From DATJGS01 sp035494735 (GTDB taxonomy: Bacteria > Eisenbacteria > RBG-16-71-46): a stretch of DNA of 64,000 nt. The notes under the pieces are model-generated. The model did not search any database, was not told the origin of the DNA, and saw only the letters and a list, made by a program, of their open reading frames with translations. A program made the translations under genes and the position numbers. The stretch lies in contig DATJGS010000010.1 in assembly GCA_035494735.1 (NCBI GenBank), positions 1 through 64,000 of the forward strand, in the 5' to 3' direction. Shown here piece by piece: positions 49,279 to 62,556 of this stretch (position 1 is the stretch's first letter; the number at the start of each line of letters is the position of its first letter).

Positions 49279-50682
49279 ATGCGGAAGAGATTGAACCCGA
49301 TTAGCGAGTCGCAGTCAACGCCCCAGCCGCCAAAGACGGACTCTGAGCCACCAGCGAGCCCGTCGGAGGGCAAGACCGATGGAAGAGCCAAGGAGCCAAA
49401 GAAGCCCAAGCAGGGCCGCGCGCTGTCCCTCCGAGATCCCGAGCCGTGGCCCGAACCGGTCGTCGGCCTCGACCTGGCAAAGGAGATCCAAGAGACGTTC
49501 CTGCGCTTCCTAGCCCTCCCCGAGGGAGCCTCAGTCATTCTCACGCTGTGGGTGCTCCACGCGCACGGCCATGATGCCGCTACGGCGTCGCCACTTCTCG
49601 CCCTGATCTCACCTCAAAAGAGATGCGGAAAGACAACGACCCTAAGTCTCCTTCAGCAGCTAGTGCCTCGCCCGCTGCTCGCCTCCCACACAACGACGGC
49701 AGCCCTGTTTCGAGCAATTGAAATGAGCTATCCCACTCTCTTGGTGGACGAGGCGGACACGTTTCTCCGGGGCAACGAAGACCTGCGCGGTCTTCTGAAC
49801 AGCGGACACACGCGGACCGGCAGCTTTCTACGAGTAGTCGGCGATGACTTTGAGCCGCGGACGTTCTCCACGTGGGCACCGAAGGCAATTGCGCTAATCG
49901 GGACACCGCCCGCAACGCTGGAGGATCGCTCGCTTGTGGTAACGCTCCGCCGCAAGACGCAAGACGAGCACGTCGAACGCCTGCGACTCAACGGAGTGGA
50001 CGGGTTCGAGCACTTGCGTCGGCAGGCTTGGACGTGGAGTCGGTCCAACCTTGCTGCGCTCAGGTCAGCCGACCCAGGGACTCCAATCGAGTTGAATGAT
50101 CGAGCCGCCGACAATTGGAGGCCTCTCCTAGCAATTGCGGATCGAATCGGTGAGAGCTGGCCGCGTGTCGCTCGCGAAGTCGCGGTCAGGCTTGAGAAGG
50201 ACGCCGACGAGGGAGACTCAGCGCCGGCGCTCCTCCTCCTCGGCGATCTTCGGGACCACTTCGACGCCATTGGGGCGGAACGGTTGACGACCACGGAAAT
50301 CCTTCTGCACCTCGACGACTTGACCGAACGCCCCTGGAAGGATTGGAAGTTTGGAAAAGCACTCTCACCCGTCCAAATGGCGAAGATGCTCAAGCCATAT
50401 GGTGCCGTACCTCGAGCAATCCGAACGGACACGGGGACCCTCCGGGGCTACTACCGGGAAGATCTTGAGGACGCGTTCTCACGGTACCTACCTTCCAACC
50501 TGCAACAAGCGCAACAGACCAATGAAGACGCGGCCTCTAGCGAAAACGAGAGCTGCAACAGGCGGCCGAGTGTTGCGCCTCGCGAATCGTCGTTTCGACC
50601 GCTAGGGACGCGGTCTGTTGCGCGTGTTGCGGGTTGGGAGCTGGTCGAGGACAAGGACGAGGGCGGTCCGGATGGATTCTGA
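49279..50682 (+). CDS. DUF3631-type P-loop ATPase (replication/primase-associated)
   Basis: 467 residues. A long Pro/Lys/Glu-rich N-terminus is followed by a P-loop module: Walker A-like SPQKRCGKTTTL (Lys118), Walker B LLVDEAD (154-160), a later GTPPATLEDRSLVVTLRRK typical of the DUF3631 core, and a C-terminal helical part with EILLHLDDLTERPWKDW and LSPVQMAKMLKPYGAVPR. Known DUF3631 domains sit at the C-terminus of TOPRIM/primase helicases or stand alone on mobile elements. It probably unwinds DNA for replication of the excised island, though only by analogy. A related 18-base fragment lies at 47587. Confidence 0.85.
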   Translation: MRKRLNPISESQSTPQPPKTDSEPPASPSEGKTDGRAKEPKKPKQGRALSLRDPEPWPEPVVGLDLAKEIQETFLRFLALPEGASVILTLWVLHAHGHDAATASPLLALISPQKRCGKTTTLSLLQQLVPRPLLASHTTTAALFRAIEMSYPTLLVDEADTFLRGNEDLRGLLNSGHTRTGSFLRVVGDDFEPRTFSTWAPKAIALIGTPPATLEDRSLVVTLRRKTQDEHVERLRLNGVDGFEHLRRQAWTWSRSNLAALRSADPGTPIELNDRAADNWRPLLAIADRIGESWPRVAREVAVRLEKDADEGDSAPALLLLGDLRDHFDAIGAERLTTTEILLHLDDLTERPWKDWKFGKALSPVQMAKMLKPYGAVPRAIRTDTGTLRGYYREDLEDAFSRYLPSNLQQAQQTNEDAASSENESCNRRPSVAPRESSFRPLGTRSVARVAGWELVEDKDEGGPDGF

Positions 50683-51013
50683 GCGGCGCGACGCCCTTGA
50701 GAGGCTGCTTGCTGGTGAGGTTCGCGCCCAGGATCTGACGCGGGAGGACGCGGCCGCGCTTCTCGCTCGACTCGCCGGGGTTCAGACGGCGGTTGCGGCG
50801 CAGCTGGTGGCCCCCCAGCTTCGGCCCTTGGAGTCGCGCCAGGCAGCGGACCGACTCATGAGCCCCGAGGAGGCGGCGACCGTCCTGGGCGTCACGGTTC
50901 GCTGGCTCTATCGCCACGCGAAGCAACTCCCGTTCGCGGTCAGGCTGGGCCGGAAGGTTCTCCGCTTCTCCGAGGCTGGCCTTCGTCGCTACCTCACCCA
51001 AAAGAGATCTTGA
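50672..51013 (+). CDS. Helix-turn-helix DNA-binding protein
   Basis: 113 residues from the ATG at 50672, overlapping the ATPase stop by 11 bases. The N-terminal half is helical (RRDALERLLAGEVRAQDLTREDAAALLARLAG) and the C-terminal half is an excisionase-type winged helix (MSPEEAATVLGVTVRWLYRHAKQLPFAVRLGRKVLRFSEAGLRRYL). It is similar in type to the HTH at 48987 but with a long N-terminal extension. Its place between the ATPase and the integrase suggests a directionality factor or a regulator of integration. Confidence 0.8.
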   Translation: MDSERRDALERLLAGEVRAQDLTREDAAALLARLAGVQTAVAAQLVAPQLRPLESRQAADRLMSPEEAATVLGVTVRWLYRHAKQLPFAVRLGRKVLRFSEAGLRRYLTQKRS

Positions 51014-51060
51014 AGTATTCAGACCTAACGGTATTATTAGGTCCAATAATAGAGGGGTCG

Positions 51061-51383
51061 ATGCGTCCAGAGAAGCTCGCCGCGGAACTCGGAATCAGTG
51101 CCAAGCACCTGCGCAGCTGGTTGCGAAAGAGCTACCCGCGACCGGCAGCCCTTGTGCACAAACCTTGGCATCTCAGTGCCGCGCAGGTAGCGGCCGCACG
51201 CGAGTATTTCAAGACGCGGCACATACGGGCCAAGTCCCGCGAGGGAATGACTGTGACAACGGTTGCTTTGACCGAGGGCATGCATCGCCGGTTGGTTGCC
51301 GCCGCCGTCGCTGAACGCACGGGACTAACGGAGATCGTCCGCCGCGCGGTCGCGGACTGGCTAGTAAAGAGGAGGGTGAAATA

Positions 51384-51384
<1 letters not shown>
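51061..51384 (+). CDS. Small putative DNA-binding protein upstream of the integrase
   Basis: 107 residues from the ATG at 51061, with GAGGGG upstream; a TTG at 51010 overlapping the previous stop would add 17 residues. It starts RPEKLAAELGISAKHLRSWLRK, an HTH-like helix pair, then HLSAAQVAAAREYFKTRHI and a C-terminal stretch TVTTVALTEGMHRRLVAAAVAERTGLTEIVRRAVADWLVKR, which looks like a ribbon-helix-helix. It ends on the base where the integrase GTG begins. Probably a regulator or integration accessory. Confidence 0.65.
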
Positions 51385-52838
<1,454 letters not shown>

Positions 52839-54936
52839 CACACGCCGAGGTTCTCCCACACGGCGGGGTTGTCGGGCAGCACGCGCACGAGCGACAGGTA
52901 GATCGGCAACGCATCGTCGTAACGCTTCGCGACCAGCAGCACGTACGCGAGCTTGCGCCCGCTCTCGATGTCGTTGGGGTGCCGGTCCAGCGTCGCGCGC
53001 AGCGCGCTGTCGGCGCGCGCCAGATACGTGCGCACGAACGCCGAATCGCCGCACGGCACCAGGTGCAGCTTCGGCAGCCGCGCGCGTTCGCGCTCGATAC
53101 CGAGCGGCAGGCGGCACAGCACGTACTCGCTGTCGCTCACGGGCGCGGCCCACGCGGTGTCGGCGCCGATCTCGGCGTCCTTGACCGCGAGCAGCAGGCG
53201 CGACGACGTCACGGGCTCCAGCGTATGCACGGGATCGAGCACCCAGAGGTCCACGCCGCGCGCGCGCACGTACTCGGGCGACGCGGCCTTGTCGTGCGCC
53301 ATCATGCGGTGCGCGCCGGCCTTGCTGTGCGCGACGGTCGCGTCAGTGAGCCCGAGCCGATCCAGCGTGCGAATGCCCGAGTAGTACGGAATCGCGCCGA
53401 CGCAACTCATCGCGATGTACACGTCCTTGGGCAGCACGCCCTGCTCGACGAGCTGGCGCAGCCGATGGCCCTCAGGCATCACGGTGCTGAGAAACAGCCG
53501 GTGCTCTTCCGCGCGCACGCCGACGAACGTCGAGGTCAGCGCGCGCACGTCGGCCTGGTGCTGCGCCGCGATGTTTCGCAGCAGCGGCAGTCGATAAACG
53601 GGATCGCGCGCCGGATCGAGGAACGCGAGCGCGTCTCCCCCGCGCTCGCCGGGGAAGCCCGAAGCGTAGAAGCGCGGGAATTCGGCGTGCGAGCGCCACG
53701 GCAGCTGCCACACGCCGAACGCGACGATCGCCAGCCCCGCGGCCACGGCCCACGTCGACCGCACGCCCCGCGACCAGAACCGCGCGCCGTCGGCGATCAG
53801 CAAGTAGGCGAACGGGAAGTAGAGGTCGATCGGCCGGTACTCGAAATGGTCGCCGCCGATGGCGGCCACGTAGAGCGCATGCGGCAGCACGATGGCGGCG
53901 AACAGCAGCGGCACGAAGCCGGTGTGGCGCCGCAGGTGGTACACGATGCCGGCCGTCAGGAACGGCGCCCACAGGTACGCCGCGTACTCGAGCATGAACG
54001 CCTGTAGATAGAGGCCGCCCGAGCTCCACCACGTCTGGCCTCCGACTTTTGCGTAGTACGTGTTCGGCAGCCAGTAGCCGTAGTACAGGCGCCGGAACGC
54101 GAAGTGCGCGGCGATCAGCGCCGCGTATGGGAGCCACGCGCGGACGAGCCGCCCCACGGCATCGCGCCGGAACCCCCAGAGGTACGCGCCCGCCGCGCCC
54201 GCCGCAGCGCCCGAAATGAGCAATCCGTCGGGCCGCGTCAGCGTGGCGAGCGCGAACAGCCACGGCGCCCACGCGCGCCTCGGCGCGCCGCCCGCGGCGT
54301 AGGCCTCGACCTCCTCGACGAGCTGCAGCGCGCCGGCGACGGCGAGCAGTTCGAACAAACGCGTCTCGAGGCCGCTCGTCGACCAGACGGCCACGCTGCG
54401 TGTGAGCGCGAGCAGCGCGGGCGCGATCACGACGGGCCAGCGGCTCGCGTCGCCGGCGCGGCGCCACGCGAAGCGCGCGACGACGAGCGACAGCGCGCCG
54501 GTCGCGAGCAGCGACAGCGGCGTCGCGGCCTGCTCGGGATGGATGCCGATCCGCTCGAACAGCGCGAGGATCAGCACCCACAGGAAATTGCTGTAGCCCT
54601 CGACCGCCTCGTAGCCGGCGTTCCACACCAGGCCGCGGCCGTGCGCGAAATTCAGCGAGTAACGGAACGAGATGTACGAATCGTCGGTGAGGAAACGGTA
54701 GATCCAGGCGTGCCCGAGCAGGGCGATCACGCAGGCCGCGAGCGCGGCGAGCACGGGAACGCGCTCGGCTCCGGCCCGCGCGGCCGCGGACGCCGCGGCG
54801 GCATCGCGTTCCGCCCTCCCCCGCCTGTCACGCGCCACGCGCGTTCCTCCGATTCATGCTCATGAGCATAGACGAACGCCCGGCTCCCTTACGACGGGTG
54901 CCGGGCGCGAGCGCGCGAAGGAGTCGGATCGCGCGG

Positions 54937-56193
54937 CTAGTGACCGTGCCCCCCGGCGCCCTGTAACGCGTCGGCGACCTTCACGCACGGATACTTGGTC
55001 AGGAAACCCTGCACCGCCCAGCCGAACAGGCCGAGGAAGCCGAGGCCGACACCGATCTCGGGCAAGCCGAGCCACACGGAGTCGGGATGCAGCGACGGCA
55101 TCACGAGCACGTGCCGCTCGATCCAGATGCCGGCCATGATCAGGAGCGAGAACGCGCCGAGCCAGAACGGGCTGCTCTTCGTGGTCTTGTTCATGAGGCC
55201 GAGGAACGGGATCAGAAAGATCATCGCGAAGACGGTGAACGCGAGCGGGCGCCACGGCTGCTCGAAGCGCAGGAACACCCACCACGTCTCTTCCGGCATG
55301 TTCGCGTACCAGATCGGCAGGTACTGAGACCAGAACAGGTACACCCAGAAGATGCAGAAGCTGAACATCACCTTGCCGATGTCCCAGAAGTGGTCCGGGC
55401 GGATGTACGACTCGAGCTTGTATGTACTGCGCACGCGCGTCGCGAGGAACGACGTCATCGCGATGCCGTTCAGGAACGCGGCCGCGTACACGTACCAGCC
55501 GAACAGCGCGCTCGACCAGTTCGGCGTCAGGCACATGATGAAGTCCCAGCCGATGACGCTGAAGAACACGACGAACGTCAGCACGATCTGCGGCGAGAGG
55601 TGCGCCAGCTCGTGACGCTGCCACGCGACTTCCGCCGCGTCGCCGCGCCAGCCGCTCACCAGCTTCTCGTAGTCGGCCTTGAGCTCGGGCGGGACGTGGT
55701 CGCGCAGCAGGTGCGCGTCGGCGCGCAGCGACACGCGCGCCATGCGCCGCGCCAGGAACCAGAACAGGGCGATGCCCCCCAGCGTGCGGATATACAGGAA
55801 CGGCACGTTGAGGAACGGCGCCTGCCAGGGGTCGACGTGCTTCGTCCACGGCAGGTACGTCCAGATGCCGAACACCAGCAGCACGGTCATGAGCACGAAG
55901 CCGACGGGCAGGAACGCGGACAGCGATTCGCCGGTGCGCTGAATGGGGCCGGCCCAGCGCCCGTTGCACAGGCGGATCGCCGCGGCCAGCACGACGCCGC
56001 CTTCGGCGCAGCCCAGCCAGAAGATCGTGTTGATCGCGTAGCTGCCCCAGGCGCGCTGCGGCTCGGTGAACCACAGATACGCGAACGACACGACGCCGAT
56101 GGCGATGCACGCCATCCACAACCGGCGCTTCATCGCGTTCGGGTGGACCGGAAGTTTGCCGGCGATGTCCTTCAGGATCGCGTCGTGGCTCAT
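54937..56193 (-). CDS. actF: Alternative complex III subunit ActF (NrfD-like quinone-binding)
   Basis: 418 residues, about ten transmembrane helices (for example WMACIAIGVVSFAYLWFTEP, FVLMTVLLVFGIWTYLPW, SPQIVLTFVVFFSVIGWDFIM, FLGLFGWAVQG). It belongs to the NrfD-like group and is the second large membrane subunit of alternative complex III, which oxidises menaquinol and reduces periplasmic electron carriers. The gene order ActA-B-C-D-E-F, all on one strand with 4- to 8-base overlaps between B, C, D, E and F, identifies it. It ends the operon; no ActG or oxidase genes follow. Its start overlaps the ActE stop as ATGA. Confidence 0.9.
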   Translation of the reverse strand: MSHDAILKDIAGKLPVHPNAMKRRLWMACIAIGVVSFAYLWFTEPQRAWGSYAINTIFWLGCAEGGVVLAAAIRLCNGRWAGPIQRTGESLSAFLPVGFVLMTVLLVFGIWTYLPWTKHVDPWQAPFLNVPFLYIRTLGGIALFWFLARRMARVSLRADAHLLRDHVPPELKADYEKLVSGWRGDAAEVAWQRHELAHLSPQIVLTFVVFFSVIGWDFIMCLTPNWSSALFGWYVYAAAFLNGIAMTSFLATRVRSTYKLESYIRPDHFWDIGKVMFSFCIFWVYLFWSQYLPIWYANMPEETWWVFLRFEQPWRPLAFTVFAMIFLIPFLGLMNKTTKSSPFWLGAFSLLIMAGIWIERHVLVMPSLHPDSVWLGLPEIGVGLGFLGLFGWAVQGFLTKYPCVKVADALQGAGGHGH

Positions 56194-56774
56194 CGCGGGC
56201 TGACCTTCTGCAGGTGACGGATGTAGTGGATGAGATCCCACGCCTCCGTGTCGGTGACCTGCGCGCCGTAGGACGGCATGACCGCGCCGCCATGGCGAAT
56301 GTACGAGTAGATGTAGCCGTCCTTGCGTTGCCGCGTCGCCTCGGCCAGCAGGTCGGGCGGCGGCATGAACAGCGGAGCGACCGGGCCGTCGCCGGCCAGC
56401 GTCGGGCCGTGGCACGGAATGCACGTCTTCTTGAACTTGCGCTCGCCGCGCGCCACGGACGAGTCACTGGTACCGATCGGGTCCGTGAGCTTGTCGCCAA
56501 GCATGGTCGCGAGGTCGGCGCCCGTGTGATCGGGGTTGCGCAGGTAGTCGGCGTCGCGGTCGCGCCCGTTGACCGGCACGCTGAGCGTGTCCGGGGAACG
56601 CGTCGCGACCTTCTGCGGATTGAGCACCACCGTCCGGCGCATGTCGCGGATCGGGTAGTACGACCACTTCGTCCACGCCTGCTTGAGATCCCTGCAGCCC
56701 TGCTGATTCGAGAGCCCGGCCATGACCGCGATGACCGCGACGGCGCCGAGGTTGAAGAGCGCGCGGCTATTCAT
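56190..56774 (-). CDS. actE: Alternative complex III subunit ActE (monohaem cytochrome c)
   Basis: 194 residues. The N-terminal hydrophobic helix (about 5-20) ends near a lipobox-like GLSNQQGC (Cys27), a likely lipid anchor. A single haem site CIPCH (118-122) is preceded by SVARGERKFKKT and followed by GDGPVAPLFMPPPDLL, and later GGAVMPSYGAQVTDTEAWDLIHYI, the typical class I cytochrome c layout with a candidate Met axial ligand. It should collect electrons from ActB/ActA for transfer to a periplasmic acceptor. Its ATG overlaps the ActD stop by 8 bases. Confidence 0.9.
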   Translation of the reverse strand: MNSRALFNLGAVAVIAVMAGLSNQQGCRDLKQAWTKWSYYPIRDMRRTVVLNPQKVATRSPDTLSVPVNGRDRDADYLRNPDHTGADLATMLGDKLTDPIGTSDSSVARGERKFKKTCIPCHGPTLAGDGPVAPLFMPPPDLLAEATRQRKDGYIYSYIRHGGAVMPSYGAQVTDTEAWDLIHYIRHLQKVSPR

Positions 56775-57311
56775 GGACGCGCACTTCCTCGGCCTGGTGG
56801 CCGCGCAGCATCTCGCGCACCTTCACGGCCTCTTCGCCCCCGCACGGCACCCAGATGCCGATCCGGTCCTCCGTGAAGCGCGGATCGTACGGCGCGCGGC
56901 CCTGGACGTGCGGCAGCCGGCCGAGCGCGAGCATGGCGATCAGGTTCGTGAGGCCGCCGAGCAGGATCATCGACTCGTACGCCGGAATCATGAACGGCGG
57001 GATCGAGATCAGTTCCTTGCCTCCGACCACGAGCGGGTACGAGATCACCGAGTAGATGCACAGCGACATGCCGCACGTGAACCCGAGCACGCCGCCCGCG
57101 AACGTGATCCAGCGCACGAGCGAGGGCCCCTGCTCGAGCGCGTGCTCGATCTCGTGATGCGGCACGGGCGAGATCACGCTGAGCCGCGCGTGCCCGGCCT
57201 GCCGCAACGCGCGCACGGCGTCGGCCGCGTCGTCGACGTACAGGAACACGCCCATCACGCCGTGAAACTTGCCCTCGGGCGGATTCGCCAGGCGATCGAG
57301 GAGCTTCATGA

Positions 57312-57315
<4 letters not shown>
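56767..57315 (-). CDS. actD: Alternative complex III subunit ActD (DUF3341)
   Basis: 182 residues. Two helices in the middle (ITFAGGVLGFTCGMSLCIYSVIS, ESMILLGGLTNLIAMLALG) flank a short soluble loop; the N-terminal domain is a small alpha/beta fold (GVMGVFLYVDDAADAVRALRQAGHARLSVISPVPHHEIEHAL). This is the DUF3341 membrane-anchored subunit of complex III. The ATG at 57315 overlaps the ActC stop (ATGA); a second ATG at 57309 is less likely. Confidence 0.9.
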
Positions 57316-58690
<1,375 letters not shown>

Positions 58691-58694
<4 letters not shown>

Positions 58695-61600
58695 GCGTTC
58701 TCCCGCCGGACGCGCTTCAGGTACGTGACGCCGGGCCTCGTGTTCAGCTCTTCGAGCACCCAGTAGCGGCGCTCGCCGAACGACTTCTTGTGCACGTCGC
58801 TGTCGGGATCGAGCAGATCGCCGAACGTGATGGCCTGCGTCGGGCACGACTGCGCGCACGCGGTCTGGATCTCGCCGTCCTTCACCGCGCGCTTCTCGTC
58901 CTTCGCGTTGCCCTTGCCTTCGAGGATGCGCTGGACGCACATCGTGCACTTCTCCATGACACCCTTGGAGCGCACGGTGACGTCGGGGTTCAGCTGCCAG
59001 TTCAGCGGTTCGGGGAACGCGAACGTGGCCTTCTCGGGCGCGCTGTAATCGAACCAGTTGAACGCGCGCACCTTGTACGGGCAGTTGTTCGAGCAGTAAC
59101 GCGTGCCGACGCAGCGGTTGTAGATCTGCGCGTTCAGGCCTTCCGGGTTGTGGTACGTCGCGTACACCGGACACACGATCTCGCACGGCGCGTCGCTGCA
59201 GTGCTGGCACATCATCGGCACGTTGCGCACGTCGTGGCGGCCCGGCTCGAGCTTCTCCTCGAAGCGGTCGATGCGGATCCACGCCAGTTCGCGGCCGCGT
59301 TTCACCATCTCGGGGCCGACGGTCGGGATGTTGTTCTCGGCGTAGCACGCGACCACGCACGCCGCACAGCCCGTGCACGAGTTCAGGTCGATCGACATCG
59401 CCCAGCGATGCTGGCCGTTCCGGTAGCTGCCTTCCGAGACCGGAATCGCGCGCGGTCCGCGTCCGCGCTCTTCCGGCTTCGGCTCGTACGCGCTCACCGA
59501 GTGGGGCGGCGGACGGTAGCCTTCTGGCTCGACCATCGGCGACGTCGTCGTACCCTTCTTCGCGGCCGAGCGCTCGAAACGCGCGCCGTGCGCCGTCTCC
59601 TCGCCGGCGCCGCCCGCGCCCGCGCCGATCGTGGTCGGCTCGCCGTGGCTCCCGCCGTTCGTGGCGGCCGCGGCGCCGCCCAGCAGCGCGGCGACCGGGA
59701 TGATCTGGCCGATTTCGCGATCGCGCTGGCTCTTCTCGGGCTGCGTGATCGACAGCGACAGCGCCTTCGTGCCGCGCGACAGCCGGGCCTTCGCGCTCAG
59801 ATATGCGACCGCGCCCGACGCGCCGTCCTGCGCCGGCGAGAGCAGCGCGAGCGCCTGCACGCCGCGGTCCTTCGCGTAGCGCCCGTACGCGGTATGGCCC
59901 TGGCCGAGGGGAATCGCCACGACGTCCTGGCGCACGCCGCCGGTGACGTAGGCCGGCACCTCGACGCTGCCCGCGTCGGTCTCGACCTTGAGCGCGTCGC
60001 CGGTCTTGACGCCGAGCCGCGACGCCGTCGCCGGATGGATCTCGGCCCATGTGCCCCACACCGCCTTCGTCGTGGGATCGGGCAGCTCCTGCAACCACGG
60101 CTTGTTCGCGCCGCGTCCGTCGTAGAACGACGGCGACGCGTAGAGCACGAGCGCGACGTCCCCGCCACCCTTCAGCTGCGGCGCCGCGAACGCCGGCGTG
60201 CCGTTCCAGCGCACCGCGGTCGCCGGCGCGTCCTCCCAGACGCCGCCGTGCTGCAGCGCGTCGGACCAGAACGTGTCGAAGTCGCGGCCCGCGCCGAGGC
60301 GCCCATGCAGCGATTTCCACTGCGCCTTCACGTAGCCCGTCCAGTCGCCGGCGAAACCGGCGCCGAGGCCCGCGCTCTGCGCGAGCGTCAGCAGCGTGTC
60401 GCCTTCGGGGCGCGCGTCGATCATCGGCAGCTTCTGCATGCCGGGCTGAATGAGCGCGTGCACGCCGCGCGACGCTTCGGCGTCGCCCAGCGATTCGAGC
60501 CCGTGCGTCGACGGCAGGATCAGGTCGCAGCGATCCGCGGTCTCGTCCAGCACGCTCGACAGCGAGATCTTGAACGACACCTTGTCCATCGCCGCGGCGA
60601 AGCCCGCCCAGGCCGGCGTCGCGTACACCGGGTTCGCCGCGTGCACGAGCAGCACCTGCACGGCGCCCGAGCCCATCGACTGGATCAGGCGCTGCACGTC
60701 CGCGAACGAGGCGACGGCGTCGTAGTTCAGCGTGCGATCGAAGCGCACCGTGCGCCCGACGTTGCCGGCCACGTAGTTCAGGAGGTTCACGGCCGCGAGC
60801 AGCGCGACCGACTGCTCGCTCTGCGTCGCGATGCCGCCGGCCACCGCGAGGCTCGGGCGCCCGCGCGCGAAATGGCGCGCCATCTCGCGCACCTGATCGG
60901 CCGGCACGTCCGTGTCCTTCTCGACCGCTTCCGGCGTGAACGCCGAGACGGCGTCGAGCAGCGCGCCGCGCTCGCCGAGCGCGGGGCCGAGGTTCTCGCC
61001 GAGGATGACGTGCGCGAAGCCCAGCGCGAGCGCCATCTCGCCGCCCGGGCGCACGGCCACCCATTCGTCCGCGTTCACGCCGGTCAGCGACAGCCGCGGC
61101 TCGATCGACACGACGTGCGTGTCGGGCCGGGCGCGCATCGCGGCGAAGTCGCGCGCGTGCTCGACCGGCGACAGCCAGGTCTCGAGGAAGTCCGCGCCGA
61201 ACGTGAACACGACGTTGGCCTGGGCGAAGTCGTAGGTCGGGATCGTGGCCTGGCCGAACGTGCGGCGATTGGCCTCGCGCAGACTCTCGTGCGCGAACGG
61301 CTCGTACACGAGGTGCGTGCCGCCCGCCGCGCTCGCGAAGTCCGACGCCAGCTTGTGGAACGAGCCGGTCGAGTTCGCGGTCACGAGGGCCAGCTTCTGC
61401 CCGCCCTTGGCCGCCGCGATCCTGCTCGAGGCCAGCTTGAGCGCGTCCTCCCACTCGATCGGCCGCCACGCGCCGCCCTGCTTGACCATCGGCGTGCGCA
61501 CCCGGTCCGGATCGTAGGCGGATTGCAGCCCGGCCTGGCCGCGCGCGCACAGCCCGCCGCGGCTCACCGGATGTTTGGGATTGCCCTCGAGCTTGACGAC

Positions 61601-61819
61601 GCGGCCTTCGCGCGCCTTGACGAGCAGTCCACACCCGGCCGAGCACTCGCGGCAGGTGCTCGCGTACCAGTACGGCACGCCGGGCAGGATGTCCTCGGGC
61701 GCCACCAGGTACGGAATCAGCTTGTCGGCCGGCGGCTTCGCGCAGCCCGCGGCCGCGCCGGCGGCGCCGATGCCGACCAGCTTGAGGAAGTCGCGTCGTG
61801 TGAAGACGAAGTCGCTCAT
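58691..61819 (-). CDS. actB: Alternative complex III subunit ActB (iron-sulfur/molybdopterin-like)
   Basis: 1042 residues. A twin-arginine signal (FTRRDFLKLVGIGAAGAAAGC) ends near a Cys, so export and possible lipidation are suggested. The first 650 residues are a molybdopterin-oxidoreductase-like domain with one CRECSAGCG...CARGQ iron-sulfur motif, usually without cofactor in this family. The C-terminus is NrfC/PsrB-like, with four cubane-type Cys clusters: CTGCAACVVAC, CQHCSDAPCEIVC, CVGTRYCSNNC and CTMC...CAQSC. It conveys electrons from ActC to the haems. Confidence 0.95.
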
Positions 61820-61826
61820 CGCCGTC

Positions 61827-62357
61827 CTAGTGGTGACACACGACGCAGTCCATCGTCGCGGGGTGGTCGGGGTTGGTCAGGTTCTGGCGGTGGCAGCTCA
61901 CGCACCACCCCATCTTGAGCGGCGGGTACTCGTAGACCACGGCCATCTGCTGCACCGGTCCGTGGCAGTTCTGGCACGCGAAGCCGGCGAGCACGTGGCG
62001 CTTGTGGTTGAACTTCACATAGTCGGGCAGGCGATAGACCTCGACCCAGGGAATCTGCTCGCCGCGGTCGTAGTAGGCGGTGAGCTTCTGGATCTCCGGG
62101 CGATCGGTGACCGCGATCTTGTGGCACCCCATGCAGGTGCTGACCGGCGGCAGGTTCGCGATCGCGGACTTCTCCGCGCCGTAGTGGCAGTAGAGGCAGT
62201 TCATGCCCAACTTGCCGGCGTGGATCTGATGGGAAAAATTGATGGGCTGGCGCGGGCCCTTGTTCGCCCCCAGCTGGACGGAGAAGGACTGGGTGAAGGC
62301 GACGGTCGCGGCGGCCAGCGTCGATCCGATGATGACAAGCGCGAGGGCTCTTTTCAT
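61827..62357 (-). CDS. actA: Alternative complex III subunit ActA (pentahaem cytochrome c)
   Basis: 176 residues. An N-terminal anchor helix (about 4-22) is followed by five CxxCH sites: CLYCH (54-58), CMGCH (75-79), CQNCH (128-132), CVSCH (152-156) and CVVCH (171-175), the last one base-pair-tight at the C-terminus. His residues such as those in FSHQIH and FNHKRH are likely axial ligands. As the first gene of the operon it is 7 bases ahead of ActB. It relays electrons from the ActB clusters to ActE or a soluble carrier. Confidence 0.95.
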   Translation of the reverse strand: MKRALALVIIGSTLAAATVAFTQSFSVQLGANKGPRQPINFSHQIHAGKLGMNCLYCHYGAEKSAIANLPPVSTCMGCHKIAVTDRPEIQKLTAYYDRGEQIPWVEVYRLPDYVKFNHKRHVLAGFACQNCHGPVQQMAVVYEYPPLKMGWCVSCHRQNLTNPDHPATMDCVVCHH

Positions 62358-62371
62358 GGCAGGACGCGCGC

Positions 62372-62400
62372 ACGCTAACCGCGCGTCCCAGACCTGTCAA
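62372..62400 (-). promoter_or_regulatory. Candidate promoter of the alternative complex III operon
   Basis: On the minus strand TTGACA (62395-62400, perfect) is 17 bases from TAGCGT (62372-62377, weak), 15 bases upstream of the ActA start. The close spacing implies a very short leader. Its position ahead of the whole actABCDEF operon is as expected. Confidence 0.45.
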
Positions 62401-62507
62401 CCCGATTGTGAACGCGCGATCATAGTCCACCCATCTCGCGGCGCTTCTACGGGCTAGATCGCATCGCGGGCCTTTCGACTCCGCGCCGGCGGCTGCCGCG
62501 CAGCATG

Positions 62508-62536
62508 AAAAAGCCCGCGCCGTACGCGGCGCGGGC
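62508..62536 (-). terminator. Rho-independent terminator of the membrane-protein gene
   Basis: A 9-bp perfect stem (GCCCGCGCC/GGCGCGGGC) with a 6-base loop at 62513-62536 is followed on the minus strand by TTTTT (62508-62512), a textbook intrinsic terminator 21 bases after the stop at 62557. Confidence 0.85.
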
Positions 62537-62556
62537 CGTGGGACCGGGCGACCTCT

